DNA from: Clostridia bacterium
Lineage (GTDB): Bacteria > Bacillota_A > Clostridia > Oscillospirales > CAG-272
Assembly: GCA_017452945.1 (NCBI GenBank)
Contig: JAFTLD010000106.1
Coordinates: forward strand, 1 to 6,081
DNA: 6,081 nt
Direction of reading: 5' to 3'
The notes beneath the pieces were generated by a model, which saw only the letters and a list, made by a program, of their open reading frames with translations, did no database searches and was not told the origin of the DNA. The translations under genes were made by a program, and so were the position numbers. Shown here in pieces: positions 1-6,081 of the stretch (the first letter of the stretch is position 1; every line of letters starts with the position of its first letter).

Positions 1-1594
1 TCATTTTGCCATGCACGAATGCAACACGGTATCCTTGAAGCCGCTCGGTAAGCTGCTCGGCATATTGCACCGCCGCCTGCAAGGGCGGCTTATTTTCTCT
101 TGCAACACCGATCTCTTCAAGCAAAAGATCCTCATCATCCTCTTGCTCTTCAACCGCGGGACAAACCACGTAAACTTGCCCCCCCTCGTCCACGTTCTTA
201 CGAATAAAGGCATCCAGCCTCTCGCGATAGCTCTGATTGACCGCAAAGGTATCCACGCGCTGCCTGCCGGGAGGCATGGTATCAATGCGTGAAACAGCAA
301 GATCCCCATACATCACCAAGGCAAGTGAGCGCGGAATGGGCGTTGCACTCATGCAAAGCAGATGCGCATGCGCATTTTTATCCGAAAGCTTAGCGCGCTG
401 CGCGACACCAAAGCGATGCTGCTCATCCGTGATCACAAGCCCCGGTGCGGCAAATGCAACGCCTTCGGAAAGCAGCGCTTGCGTTCCGATCACGATCTGC
501 ACGCGCTTATCCGGATCCTGCTCGGCCATGGCTGCATGCACCTTTTTCTTTTGCGCGGGGGTCATGGCTCCGATCAGCAAGGAGCAGCGCATGCCCAATT
601 TTTCAAAGTAGGGTGCAAGATCGGCAAAGTGCTGTCTTGCAAGGATCTCCGTCGGCACCATGATGGCAGCCTGTCTGCCGCTTTGCACGGCTATGATGGC
701 AGCCGCAGCTGCGCAAACCGTTTTTCCACAGCCAACGTCACCCACGACCATACGCGTCATGGCATATGGCTTTTCCATATCGGCTTTGATCTGTTCCACC
801 GTGCGTCGTTGTGCCTCTGTCAGCTCATAAGGCAAGAGCGACAAAAACGCACGCAGATCGTTGTTTTGGCAAGCAGGTGCGGGGATCAGCTCGGTAGTAT
901 GCCGCGCACTGCGCAGTCCCACACCAAACAAGAAAAGCTCCTCAAACATCAGCCTGCGCTTGGCGATCTCCACGCTTGCAAGATCGGTAGGCGTATGCAT
1001 GGCACGCAGTGCAAACGACAAAGTGCACAGCCCCTCGCGCACGCGGATAGATTCTGGAATGGGATCCTCCAGCCCCTGTGCTGCCAACACGAGTGCCATT
1101 TCCATATGCTGCCCGATCTGCTTGGAGGAGAGTCCCTCGGTCAGCGGATACACGGGATACAGCGGTGGAAGCGGCTTGCTCTCGACCACAGGCTCAGCCA
1201 CGGGAGAGGTCATGCGCCAGCGCCCTTTATCGCGCTCCGCCTTCCCATAAAAGCGGAACAGCGCCCCCACGGGAAACATGCTTTGCACGTAGTCCTGATT
1301 GATATACACGATCTCGCAATCCCCGCTGTCGTCATACGCGCGGAACTTAACCAGCGTCATACCGCGACGGATCATGGCGCGGCGCGGTTGCGTTCCCACC
1401 GTCATGACCACCGACATTTTGCTCTGCCCGTCACTCTCGCAAAGGCGCTTGACGTTGCCGCGATTTTCATACGCGCGCGGAAAATGATACAACAGATCTC
1501 CCACGGTGTACACGCCCAGTCTTGCGTACGCCGCCTCCTTGGCAGGTCCTACGCCACGCAGCGCTTTGATCGGAATATCTCTGACGTCCTGCAC
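1..1594 (-). CDS. recG: ATP-dependent DNA helicase RecG, 3' end beyond the window
   Basis: RecG is a superfamily 2 double-stranded DNA translocase that remodels stalled replication forks and branch-migrates Holliday junctions in the cytoplasm. I translated 531 codons in one uninterrupted frame, ending in HGKM at the window edge. Residues 1-150 form the wedge/OB region, with a helix-hairpin-like KALRGVGPAK near the start and the family signature YPVYPLTEGLS at 146-156. Walker A is GDVGCGKT at 285-292, motif II DEQHRFGV at 390-397, motif III SATPIPRSLA at 416-425, and the PPGR turn at 441-444. RecG is usually near 680-700 residues, so roughly 150 C-terminal residues (motifs V-VI and the wedge-contacting end) lie outside. 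The start chosen is GTG at 1594, preceded by AAAGGAG 8 nt upstream; an in-frame ATG at 1618 has no ribosome binding site and coincides with the predicted transcription start. Oddity: Cys289 replaces the usual Ser of Walker A. The assignment is near certain. Confidence 0.96.
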   Translation of the reverse strand, partial: MQDVRDIPIKALRGVGPAKEAAYARLGVYTVGDLLYHFPRAYENRGNVKRLCESDGQSKMSVVMTVGTQPRRAMIRRGMTLVKFRAYDDSGDCEIVYINQDYVQSMFPVGALFRFYGKAERDKGRWRMTSPVAEPVVESKPLPPLYPVYPLTEGLSSKQIGQHMEMALVLAAQGLEDPIPESIRVREGLCTLSFALRAMHTPTDLASVEIAKRRLMFEELFLFGVGLRSARHTTELIPAPACQNNDLRAFLSLLPYELTEAQRRTVEQIKADMEKPYAMTRMVVGDVGCGKTVCAAAAAIIAVQSGRQAAIMVPTEILARQHFADLAPYFEKLGMRCSLLIGAMTPAQKKKVHAAMAEQDPDKRVQIVIGTQALLSEGVAFAAPGLVITDEQHRFGVAQRAKLSDKNAHAHLLCMSATPIPRSLALVMYGDLAVSRIDTMPPGRQRVDTFAVNQSYRERLDAFIRKNVDEGGQVYVVCPAVEEQEDDEDLLLEEIGVARENKPPLQAAVQYAEQLTERLQGYRVAFVHGKM

Positions 1595-1609
1595 GGTCCC
1601 CTCTCCTTT
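1592..1609 (-). promoter_or_regulatory. recG ribosome binding site and GTG start
   Basis: On the minus strand AAAGGAG (1609-1603) is followed by 8 nt and GTG (1594-1592). This decides the recG start over the in-frame ATG at 1618, which has only A/T-rich sequence without a Shine-Dalgarno motif in front of it. The resulting protein begins directly before the family's N-terminal ALRGVGPAK segment. Confidence 0.8.
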
Positions 1610-1625
1610 CTTGGTCATTTTCTTT

Positions 1626-1654
1626 ATTATACCAAATTTTTTGGCTTTCGTCAA
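1626..1654 (-). promoter_or_regulatory. recG promoter, sigma-A type with extended -10
   Basis: On the minus strand a -35 box TTGACG (1654-1649, 5 of 6 consensus) is separated by exactly 17 nt from a perfect -10 box TATAAT (1631-1626), which is preceded by TGG (TGn extension, 1634-1632). Transcription should start near 1620-1618, about 25 nt before the GTG start of recG. The -35 box begins 2 nt after the T-run of the upstream gene's terminator, so recG appears to be transcribed independently. Confidence 0.85.
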
Positions 1655-1656
1655 CT

Positions 1657-1693
1657 AAAAAATGAAGGGCAACTGCAAAAGCAGTCGCCCTTC
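1657..1693 (-). terminator. Rho-independent terminator after the winged-helix gene
   Basis: The arms 1664-1676 and 1681-1693 pair over 13 positions with one internal A/C mismatch and a 4-nt loop (1677-1680). On the minus strand the stem is followed by A and then six T (1662-1657). It begins 5 nt after the winged-helix gene's stop codon. No T-run follows the stem on the plus strand, so it acts in one direction. Confidence 0.9.
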
Positions 1694-1698
1694 CGGGA

Positions 1699-1992
1699 TC
1701 AAATATCGTCACACAGTCTGTATCCGCGCCCCTGCACCAAATGCAACAGACGCCTGCCGCCAATTGTGCGCGCTTTTTGGTTGATAGAGCTGATGCGCAC
1801 CGATACGTTGGACGCATTCGGCTCTCTGCCCGCATAACAATGTGCCAGCAACGCGTCGACGTCAGCTGTGCCATGCTCGGTGATATATCCGAGAATGCGC
1901 ACTTCCGTGGGCGTCAGCCTTAAGGGGTAGCCCAAGTAAATAAAATCTTTACCATCCGACGTAGGATACAATCGTTGCAAAGACGCTTGCAT
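1699..1992 (-). CDS. Stand-alone OmpR/PhoB-type winged-helix DNA-binding protein, 97 residues
   Basis: This is a small cytoplasmic protein that matches the DNA-binding output domain of OmpR/PhoB response regulators (Trans_reg_C fold) and has no receiver domain. Residues 3-25 give the N-terminal beta platform ending in GYPLRLTPTE, the family's typical entry to helix 1 (27-40). Helix 2 is around 44-53, the recognition helix around 60-75 (SNVSVRISSINQKAR), and the wing ends in LVQGRGYRL at 85-93, the hallmark C-terminal hairpin. The ATG at 1992 overlaps the stop codon of the upstream surface-protein gene by one base (TGATG), with GAAGGA just 3 nt before it, so translation is probably coupled and the two share a transcript. 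A GTG at 2025 in frame was rejected because it adds a non-family extension and overlaps the neighbour. Regulation of its upstream partner is an inference; no cognate kinase or operator is visible. The fold is confident, the role unknown. Confidence 0.88.
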   Translation of the reverse strand: MQASLQRLYPTSDGKDFIYLGYPLRLTPTEVRILGYITEHGTADVDALLAHCYAGREPNASNVSVRISSINQKARTIGGRRLLHLVQGRGYRLCDDI

Positions 1993-2001
1993 CAGTCCTT
2001 C
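1990..2001 (-). promoter_or_regulatory. Stop-start overlap TGATG with internal ribosome binding site
   Basis: The TGA of the surface-protein gene (1994-1992) shares its A with the ATG of the winged-helix gene (1992-1990). The Shine-Dalgarno-like GAAGGA (2001-1996) lies inside the last Lys-Lys-Asp codons of the upstream gene, only 3 nt before the ATG. This short spacing favours translational re-initiation by ribosomes finishing the upstream gene over independent loading. Confidence 0.8.
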
Positions 2002-4931
2002 TTTTTGCCAAGTGCGATCGCACACATACCGATCAGCGCAAGCATCATCATGCCGCCTGCAATTGTCTTACAGCCTTCTTCTGCCTCGGTCTCGGTTTCT
2101 GTTTCAGGATCGGTCTCGGTATCTGTGGTTACAACGGTTTCGGGATCGGTCACAGCCTCGGTATCGGTGGTTTCGTTACCGAAATCGTAGTTATCTTCCC
2201 CTGCAGCCTTTTCAGCCATGGTGATCACCTTTGCGGGGGTGATATCGGTGGTAACACCGGGAATATAGTTCTGATATACGTAGTTAAGTCTGCCAAGAGG
2301 CGCCATATCACCGTCGATGTAGAAATCAGCCATTTCGTCAAGCAGTGTGTCACTGTCAGCCCACTTGAACTGCATGCACAGCTGGTTGTAGTAGGTCACA
2401 CCGATCATTTCCATGGGAACAGCAATCATCATCTGATTGTCCTTGACACGGTAGGAAACGGTACCGCAATCGGTAAAGCCGTACGCACCGTCCGTACCGG
2501 AATACTTGGCAACGCTGGTGGTAAAGTCTTCGTTTGCATTGTAGTTCACAACGTAATCATAGCCATACCAGCCGGTTTCAACGTTGCCGTCCACATCCAG
2601 GAACAGCTGCATCCAGGAGGTGCCTGCAACAGGCTTGGAAATATCGTTTGCGCACTGTACGTAGAAGTACAGGTATGTGGTATCCTGAGTCACCTTGGAG
2701 GAAACGATATCGTTTCTGCCGGTGGTATTGGTCATGGTTTGCTTGCCAAACGCCATACCGTTACGGTCAACGGTATCACCCTCAACGTCATAGTAGGTAA
2801 CGGCCACGTTATCCCACTGTGCAAAATCACCGGTCACGTTGATAGGATTACGTGCATCCTGTACGATCACGGGTGCTGCACCCTTGAGTGCCTGTACGTT
2901 GAAGATCAGCTGCATATAGTAATTATCGAAGTAGTAGTCGGTAATGGTCATTTCCACGTCGCGGGAGAACTCCAGCGAAGAGGTATCAATAAAACAGATT
3001 GAGCCGTCATTGGTACCCTGACGCTGTGCCACCCATTCGTTCCAGCCGGTAACCAGCACGTACTTGGCATCCTGGATCAGCGCTCTGTCAAACTGATACT
3101 GGAAGTTGATACCCAGCTTGTAGGAATCCTCTGTCAACAGATCATAAGTACCGTTATAGGAACGGCCGCGGTTTGTGCGGTCCCCGTAGAATGCAGAGTC
3201 ACTGAAACGAACAGTACCTGCATGCTGTGCCATGGAAACGCTGATGGCTTCTCTCTCACCGTCATTGGTCTTGAAAATTCTCTGCGGCCACGTGAAGTCC
3301 ATCCAAGGCCATGCATTATTCTTAGTATTTTCGTTGGGCCACTGAGGCAAACGGATCGTAAAGAAGTCGTTGACGTTGTCGCTCTCTTCAGCAATGATCA
3401 GAGGCTTGCCATCCACGTACAGCCAAGTATCGGGATACTGGTTCTTGGCGTAGATCTTGTTATACAGTCTGTTAACAACGTCTTTACTGCTGGAGTGGGT
3501 GTAGAACACGATCTGGGGTGCATCATAGCCCTGCTCGTTCATTTCATGGCAAACCTCCATGAGCTTGATGGCATTGTTGTAATATTCATAGCCGTTGGTT
3601 ACGTCAATGTAAAGGAAGTCAACGTTTGCATTGGAGAGCAGCTCCATATGCTTACGCATGACCCACTGGTCGCTGGAATAATAATAACCGTACAGGGGCT
3701 CTGCGAAGTAGTGCATCTGTCCAACGGGGCCCCATGCATTGCAGGTTTTGGTATTAAACGCATCCTTACCGTATTTTTCTACGATATGCGTCATGTCCCA
3801 TACACCCGTATCCTGGTGCTCACCCATCCACAAGAAGTAGAAAATACCCACGTAGTGCTCACCGTTTTCACCGTAAACACCGACCGTCTTAGGTTTGGAG
3901 GTAGACTGCTTGTGGTTTGTGGTGGTATACTGGGAATACTGCGTATACAGGCTTCTGCCAAGGTCATCGGTACCTGCATAACCGCCAAATACGTAATTGA
4001 CGTTATTGGGAACGGTGTAGCTGACAGTTTCGCCATTGAGCAGATAAGAAATGGTCACCTCGGTACCGTCAGCAGAAACTGCATACTGCACGCTGCCAGC
4101 CTGGGTATCTACCGAGAAAGTAGGCAGCTCGGAGGGGGTAGGATCGCTCCATTCCACTTCCTTGTTCGCTTCTTCCTCTTCCTGGCGTTTGGATTCCTCC
4201 TCTGCCTTAAGCTGCTCCTCATACGCTAAGTACTTCTTATACTCTTCAATATTGAAGTTGTTTGCATCCTCTTCGGTTGCAAAGAAAGCAATGTAGGCAA
4301 TATCAATGGTGGTCTCGCCATTGACAAACGAGCCGTTCGCCAAAGGGTCAAGACGCATGATGTTGATCGAAGCATTTGAGGTTGCCCAAGAGTCGATATA
4401 GATGATCTGCTTTTCCCATTCGCCTGTTGCATTCCAAGCCCAGCTCTTGTGAGAGCCGTTCTGACCCATCTGCACTCCGTCACTTCTCTGTATGAAAAGC
4501 TCACCCTGTGCTTTGCAATCGGTACGGAAATAGAACAACACATACTGTGCGTCCGAGCACTTGGTATTGGGCTGGCTGAGCCACAAGTAGGGGTCGTTGC
4601 CCGTGATCACGAAGGAATAATAACCGTCCTTCTCGCTGTGCAGCGTGTCGTGACCGTTCTGGAAACCATTCGAGGTATCCGACAAGCTGAAATCATATAG
4701 CAAACTCGGCTTGGAGGTTTCAAACACGGTGGAATCGGACGCGCTGACCGAAAGATCGGTCATGGTCAGTTTGTTGCCGGTGGTTGCAGTGGAATTCGCT
4801 GTGGAAAGATTGGTCAGCGAGGTAACCACGTCCGAATCGGCCGAGGACTCACGGCTCATCACAACTGCGCCTGCAACAAAAGCAACACACAGCAACAAAG
4901 CCGCGCTCAAAAGCAATACTCTTTTTTTCAT
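1992..4931 (-). CDS. Exported, membrane-anchored GH99/GH71-like putative glycoside hydrolase with CBM-like domains, 979 residues
   Basis: This is probably a cell-surface glycan-active enzyme; its substrate is unknown. A signal peptide (KKR, then a hydrophobic core about 5-24) precedes a Ser/Thr-rich stretch. Residues about 76-218 look like a beta-sandwich carbohydrate-binding domain, 227-259 a Glu/Lys-rich coiled coil, and 270-310 a short beta domain. The core at about 345-685 has YVGIFYFLW (360-368), YIDVTNGYEYY (441-451) and VTGWNEW (627-633), the last resembling the catalytic NEW segment of GH99 and WbsX-type proteins. EFSRDVE (654-660) and DNYYMQL (669-675) follow. Residues 695-890 look CBM9/DOMON-like (INVTGDFAQW, then DFYIDGDMAPLGR). 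A Thr/Glu linker (919-952) and a Cys-containing hydrophobic anchor ending KKKD close it. The ATG at 4931 was chosen for AAAGGAA 6 nt upstream and the signal peptide; a GTG at 4976 lacks a ribosome binding site. The second Glu of the GH99 EWxE motif is Ala635 here, so activity by the GH99 mechanism is uncertain. A binding-only or different hydrolase family is possible. Confidence 0.8.
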   Translation of the reverse strand: MKKRVLLLSAALLLCVAFVAGAVVMSRESSADSDVVTSLTNLSTANSTATTGNKLTMTDLSVSASDSTVFETSKPSLLYDFSLSDTSNGFQNGHDTLHSEKDGYYSFVITGNDPYLWLSQPNTKCSDAQYVLFYFRTDCKAQGELFIQRSDGVQMGQNGSHKSWAWNATGEWEKQIIYIDSWATSNASINIMRLDPLANGSFVNGETTIDIAYIAFFATEEDANNFNIEEYKKYLAYEEQLKAEEESKRQEEEEANKEVEWSDPTPSELPTFSVDTQAGSVQYAVSADGTEVTISYLLNGETVSYTVPNNVNYVFGGYAGTDDLGRSLYTQYSQYTTTNHKQSTSKPKTVGVYGENGEHYVGIFYFLWMGEHQDTGVWDMTHIVEKYGKDAFNTKTCNAWGPVGQMHYFAEPLYGYYYSSDQWVMRKHMELLSNANVDFLYIDVTNGYEYYNNAIKLMEVCHEMNEQGYDAPQIVFYTHSSSKDVVNRLYNKIYAKNQYPDTWLYVDGKPLIIAEESDNVNDFFTIRLPQWPNENTKNNAWPWMDFTWPQRIFKTNDGEREAISVSMAQHAGTVRFSDSAFYGDRTNRGRSYNGTYDLLTEDSYKLGINFQYQFDRALIQDAKYVLVTGWNEWVAQRQGTNDGSICFIDTSSLEFSRDVEMTITDYYFDNYYMQLIFNVQALKGAAPVIVQDARNPINVTGDFAQWDNVAVTYYDVEGDTVDRNGMAFGKQTMTNTTGRNDIVSSKVTQDTTYLYFYVQCANDISKPVAGTSWMQLFLDVDGNVETGWYGYDYVVNYNANEDFTTSVAKYSGTDGAYGFTDCGTVSYRVKDNQMMIAVPMEMIGVTYYNQLCMQFKWADSDTLLDEMADFYIDGDMAPLGRLNYVYQNYIPGVTTDITPAKVITMAEKAAGEDNYDFGNETTDTEAVTDPETVVTTDTETDPETETETEAEEGCKTIAGGMMMLALIGMCAIALGKKKD
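1995..2075 (-). other. C-terminal Cys-containing membrane anchor segment
   Basis: Residues 953-979 of the surface protein read Gly-Cys, Lys-Thr-Ile-Ala-Gly-Gly, a hydrophobic run of about 14 residues (961-974), Gly, then KKKD at the end. This tripartite layout (short motif, membrane span, basic tail) is that of sorting signals, but there is no LPxTG. The Cys954 just outside the span recalls the Cys-containing MYXO-CTERM and Synerg-CTERM tails. Membrane retention is well supported; processing at the Cys is inference. Confidence 0.65.
2076..2174 (-). repeat. Degenerate low-complexity repeat encoding a Thr/Glu/Asp-rich linker
   Basis: Residues 920-952 of the surface protein are mostly Thr, Glu, Asp and Pro with imperfect TDTE, DPET and TETE units. 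On the plus strand this appears as recurring TCGGTC, TCGGTA and TCGGTT hexamers. Such acidic Thr-rich stretches commonly span the cell wall in Gram-positive surface proteins. The repeat may vary in length between strains. Confidence 0.7.
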
Positions 4932-4937
4932 GTTACG

Positions 4938-4944
4938 TTCCTTT
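4938..4944 (-). promoter_or_regulatory. Ribosome binding site of the surface-protein gene
   Basis: AAAGGAA on the minus strand lies 6 nt before the ATG at 4931. The following codons Met-Lys-Lys-Arg start a textbook signal peptide. The site decides against the in-frame GTG at 4976, which has no purine-rich motif upstream and would add a charged leader before the signal peptide. Confidence 0.85.
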
Positions 4945-4989
4945 CTTTTCCTGAAAGTTATGCACCGTAAAGGCACATTGATACATTAC

Positions 4990-5018
4990 ATTATAGCAAA
5001 AATTACACCGAAATGCAA
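4990..5018 (-). promoter_or_regulatory. Promoter of the surface-protein/winged-helix operon
   Basis: On the minus strand a perfect -10 box TATAAT (4995-4990) is preceded by TGC (TGn extension, 4998-4996). Seventeen nt upstream is TTGCAT (5018-5013), a weak -35 that matches only the TTG. The start of transcription should lie near 4983, giving a leader of about 50 nt. The -35 begins in the loop of the ATPase terminator and continues into its descending arm. The -10 is strong evidence; the -35 is tentative. Confidence 0.75.
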
Positions 5019-5032
5019 GAGCATTTCGGTGT
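4998..5032 (-). terminator. Rho-independent terminator after the metal-transporting ATPase gene
   Basis: A perfect 12-bp inverted repeat (5005-5016 with 5021-5032) encloses a 4-nt loop. On the minus strand it is followed by AA and five T (5002-4998). On the plus strand it is also followed by four further T (5033-5036), so it could stop transcripts from either direction, though no plus-strand gene converges on it here. It lies 27 nt after the ATPase stop codon. Confidence 0.9.
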
Positions 5033-5058
5033 TTTTGGATACTTGTACAAATATTCGA

Positions 5059-6081
5059 TTACTTTTTTGGAACATATAACGCACGCATAGCGTTCAGCAC
5101 CGCCAGGATCATCACGCCCACGTCGGCAAAGATAGCAACAATGGCAGGCAACGTACCCACAAAGGGCAACAAACTCCACACAAGCACTACCAGCTTGACA
5201 CCAATAGCGAATACGATGTTCTGTTTTACTATGCGAAGCGTTCTGCGGCTGATCTGAATGGCGGTTGCAACCTTGGAGGGCTTATCGTCCATGAGCACCA
5301 CGTCGGCCGCTTCAATCGCGGCATCCGACCCGAGCGCACCCATGGCAATACCGATGTCGCCTCGTGCAAGCACGGGAGCATCGTTGATACCGTCGCCCAC
5401 GTACACAACCTTTCGCTTGTCTGATTTCTCTGCCAAAAGCTGTTCGAGCTTAGCAACCTTCCCCTCAGGTAACAGTTCACTGTGCACCTCGTCCACACCG
5501 AGAGCCGCGCCAATCGCTTTTCCCGTTGCCGATGCGTCCCCTGTCAGCATGACCGTCTTTTTGATGCCCAAACGGTGCAGCTTTTCAATACCCGCTTTGG
5601 CATCCGGCTTGATCTCGTCGGACACGATGATGTGTCCCTCGTATTCACCGTCCACCGCAACGTGCACCACGGTTCCCACAGCGTCACATTCGTGCCACTG
5701 CGCACCGATGCTGCGCATGAACTTGCGGTTGCCCACGCATACCTGCTTGCCGTCGATCATGGCCTTGATGCCGTGACCTGCAATCTCGCGCACCTCGCCT
5801 ACGCGGCTGTTGTCCACTTCCTTGGCGTATGCCTGCTTGAGCGAGCGGGAGATCGGATGATCCGAATAGCTCTCAGCCGTGGCTGCCAGATCCAAGAGCG
5901 CATGCTCGTCGATCCTTTCGGGATGGATTGCCGTGACCTTGAAATTACCCTTGGTCAGCGTACCTGTCTTATCGTAAACAACGGTTTCGGCTTTGGCAAG
6001 TGCCTCCAAATAATTCGAACCCTTGATCAGAATGCCCACACGAGAAGCTCCTCCGATACCGCCAAAGAAGGACATAGGCAC
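5059..6081 (-). CDS. Heavy-metal P1B-type ATPase (CadA/ZntA class), C-terminal 340 residues
   Basis: This is a membrane pump that exports divalent soft metals (Zn, Cd, Pb class) using ATP through a phospho-aspartate intermediate. The fragment opens with SFFGGIGGASRVGILIKGSNYLEAL, contiguous with the phosphorylation loop DKTGTLT (Asp37 of the fragment). The P1B-specific His-Pro pair follows at 75-76, then the hinge motifs TGD (180-182) and GDGINDAP (229-236). The last two membrane spans fall at about 287-330 and carry Lys296 (IGVKLVV) and Asp320 (FADVGVM), the pair that in ZntA marks Zn/Cd/Pb rather than Cu specificity. About half the protein is missing at the N-terminus, including the CPC metal-binding span and any soluble metal-binding domain, because the window starts inside the gene. 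The first codon shown (GTG at 6081) is an internal Val, not a start. The gene ends with TAA and its own terminator. The class is secure; the exact metal is inferred. Confidence 0.95.
   Translation of the reverse strand: MPMSFFGGIGGASRVGILIKGSNYLEALAKAETVVYDKTGTLTKGNFKVTAIHPERIDEHALLDLAATAESYSDHPISRSLKQAYAKEVDNSRVGEVREIAGHGIKAMIDGKQVCVGNRKFMRSIGAQWHECDAVGTVVHVAVDGEYEGHIIVSDEIKPDAKAGIEKLHRLGIKKTVMLTGDASATGKAIGAALGVDEVHSELLPEGKVAKLEQLLAEKSDKRKVVYVGDGINDAPVLARGDIGIAMGALGSDAAIEAADVVLMDDKPSKVATAIQISRRTLRIVKQNIVFAIGVKLVVLVWSLLPFVGTLPAIVAIFADVGVMILAVLNAMRALYVPKK

Noticed and set aside
1..309. Apparent frameshift in recG near 175-187 at a run of seven C (G on the minus strand)
   Set aside because: A first reading with six bases suggested a break. 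Recounting gives seven, and the frame continues as GGQVYVVCPAVEEQE to the window edge; the 102-codon frame here is a shadow.
362..1837. Open plus-strand frame of 491 codons lying across recG and the intergenic region
   Set aside because: It is antisense to a clear recG frame, spans a terminator and a promoter, is rich in His, Arg and Cys with no domain, and has no ribosome binding site.
1993..2025. Longer winged-helix protein starting at GTG 2025
   Set aside because: The extra residues are not part of the fold and overlap the upstream gene by over 30 nt, while ATG at 1992 has an adjacent GAAGGA and a stop-start overlap.
3222..4229. Open plus-strand frame of 335 codons antisense to the surface-protein gene
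   Set aside because: It mirrors the minus-strand codon pattern, has no recognisable motif, and covers the region encoding the conserved barrel.
4932..4976. N-terminal extension of the surface protein from a GTG at 4976
   Set aside because: It has no ribosome binding site, would place charged residues before the signal peptide, and lies only a few bases after the predicted transcription start.
5258..5776. Open plus-strand frame of 172 codons within the ATPase gene
   Set aside because: It is antisense to the conserved ATP-binding and hinge motifs of the ATPase, and its Ser/Thr/Pro-rich content is a typical shadow pattern.

Overview
The window looks like the chromosome of a Gram-positive gut-type bacterium, most likely a Clostridia/Oscillospiraceae-like member of the Bacillota. 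This is inferred from AGGAG-type ribosome binding sites, sigma-A-like promoters with TGn-extended -10 boxes, a secreted multidomain glycosidase-like protein with a C-terminal membrane anchor, and a CadA/ZntA-type P-type ATPase. No RNA gene, mobile element or phage gene was seen. All four real genes lie on the minus strand, so the window is best read from its high-numbered end to its low-numbered end.

Layout in transcription order. (1) 6081-5059: the C-terminal half of a heavy-metal P1B-type ATPase (Zn/Cd/Pb exporter class), cut by the window edge and followed by a 12-bp perfect-stem terminator. (2) 4931-1992: a 979-residue exported protein with a signal peptide, a beta-rich N-terminal domain, a Glu/Lys coiled coil, a GH99/GH71/WbsX-like barrel, a CBM9/DOMON-like domain, a Thr/Glu-rich linker and a Cys-containing C-terminal anchor. 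Its promoter is folded into the ATPase terminator. (3) 1992-1699: a 97-residue stand-alone OmpR/PhoB-type winged-helix protein. It starts on the last base of the preceding stop codon (TGATG) and shares its transcript; a terminator follows. (4) 1594-1: recG, encoding the branch-migration helicase, with its own near-consensus promoter abutting the previous terminator. It runs off the window edge with its frame open.

How they fit together. The ATPase and RecG are independent housekeeping or stress units. The central pair is the most unusual part: a surface-anchored carbohydrate-active protein translationally coupled to a small DNA-binding protein with no receiver or sensor domain. An autoregulatory or substrate-responsive role is possible but not shown by the sequence. 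The intergenic spaces are short (97 to 127 bases) and hold interlocked terminator and promoter elements. There is no stretch over 300 bases without a gene.
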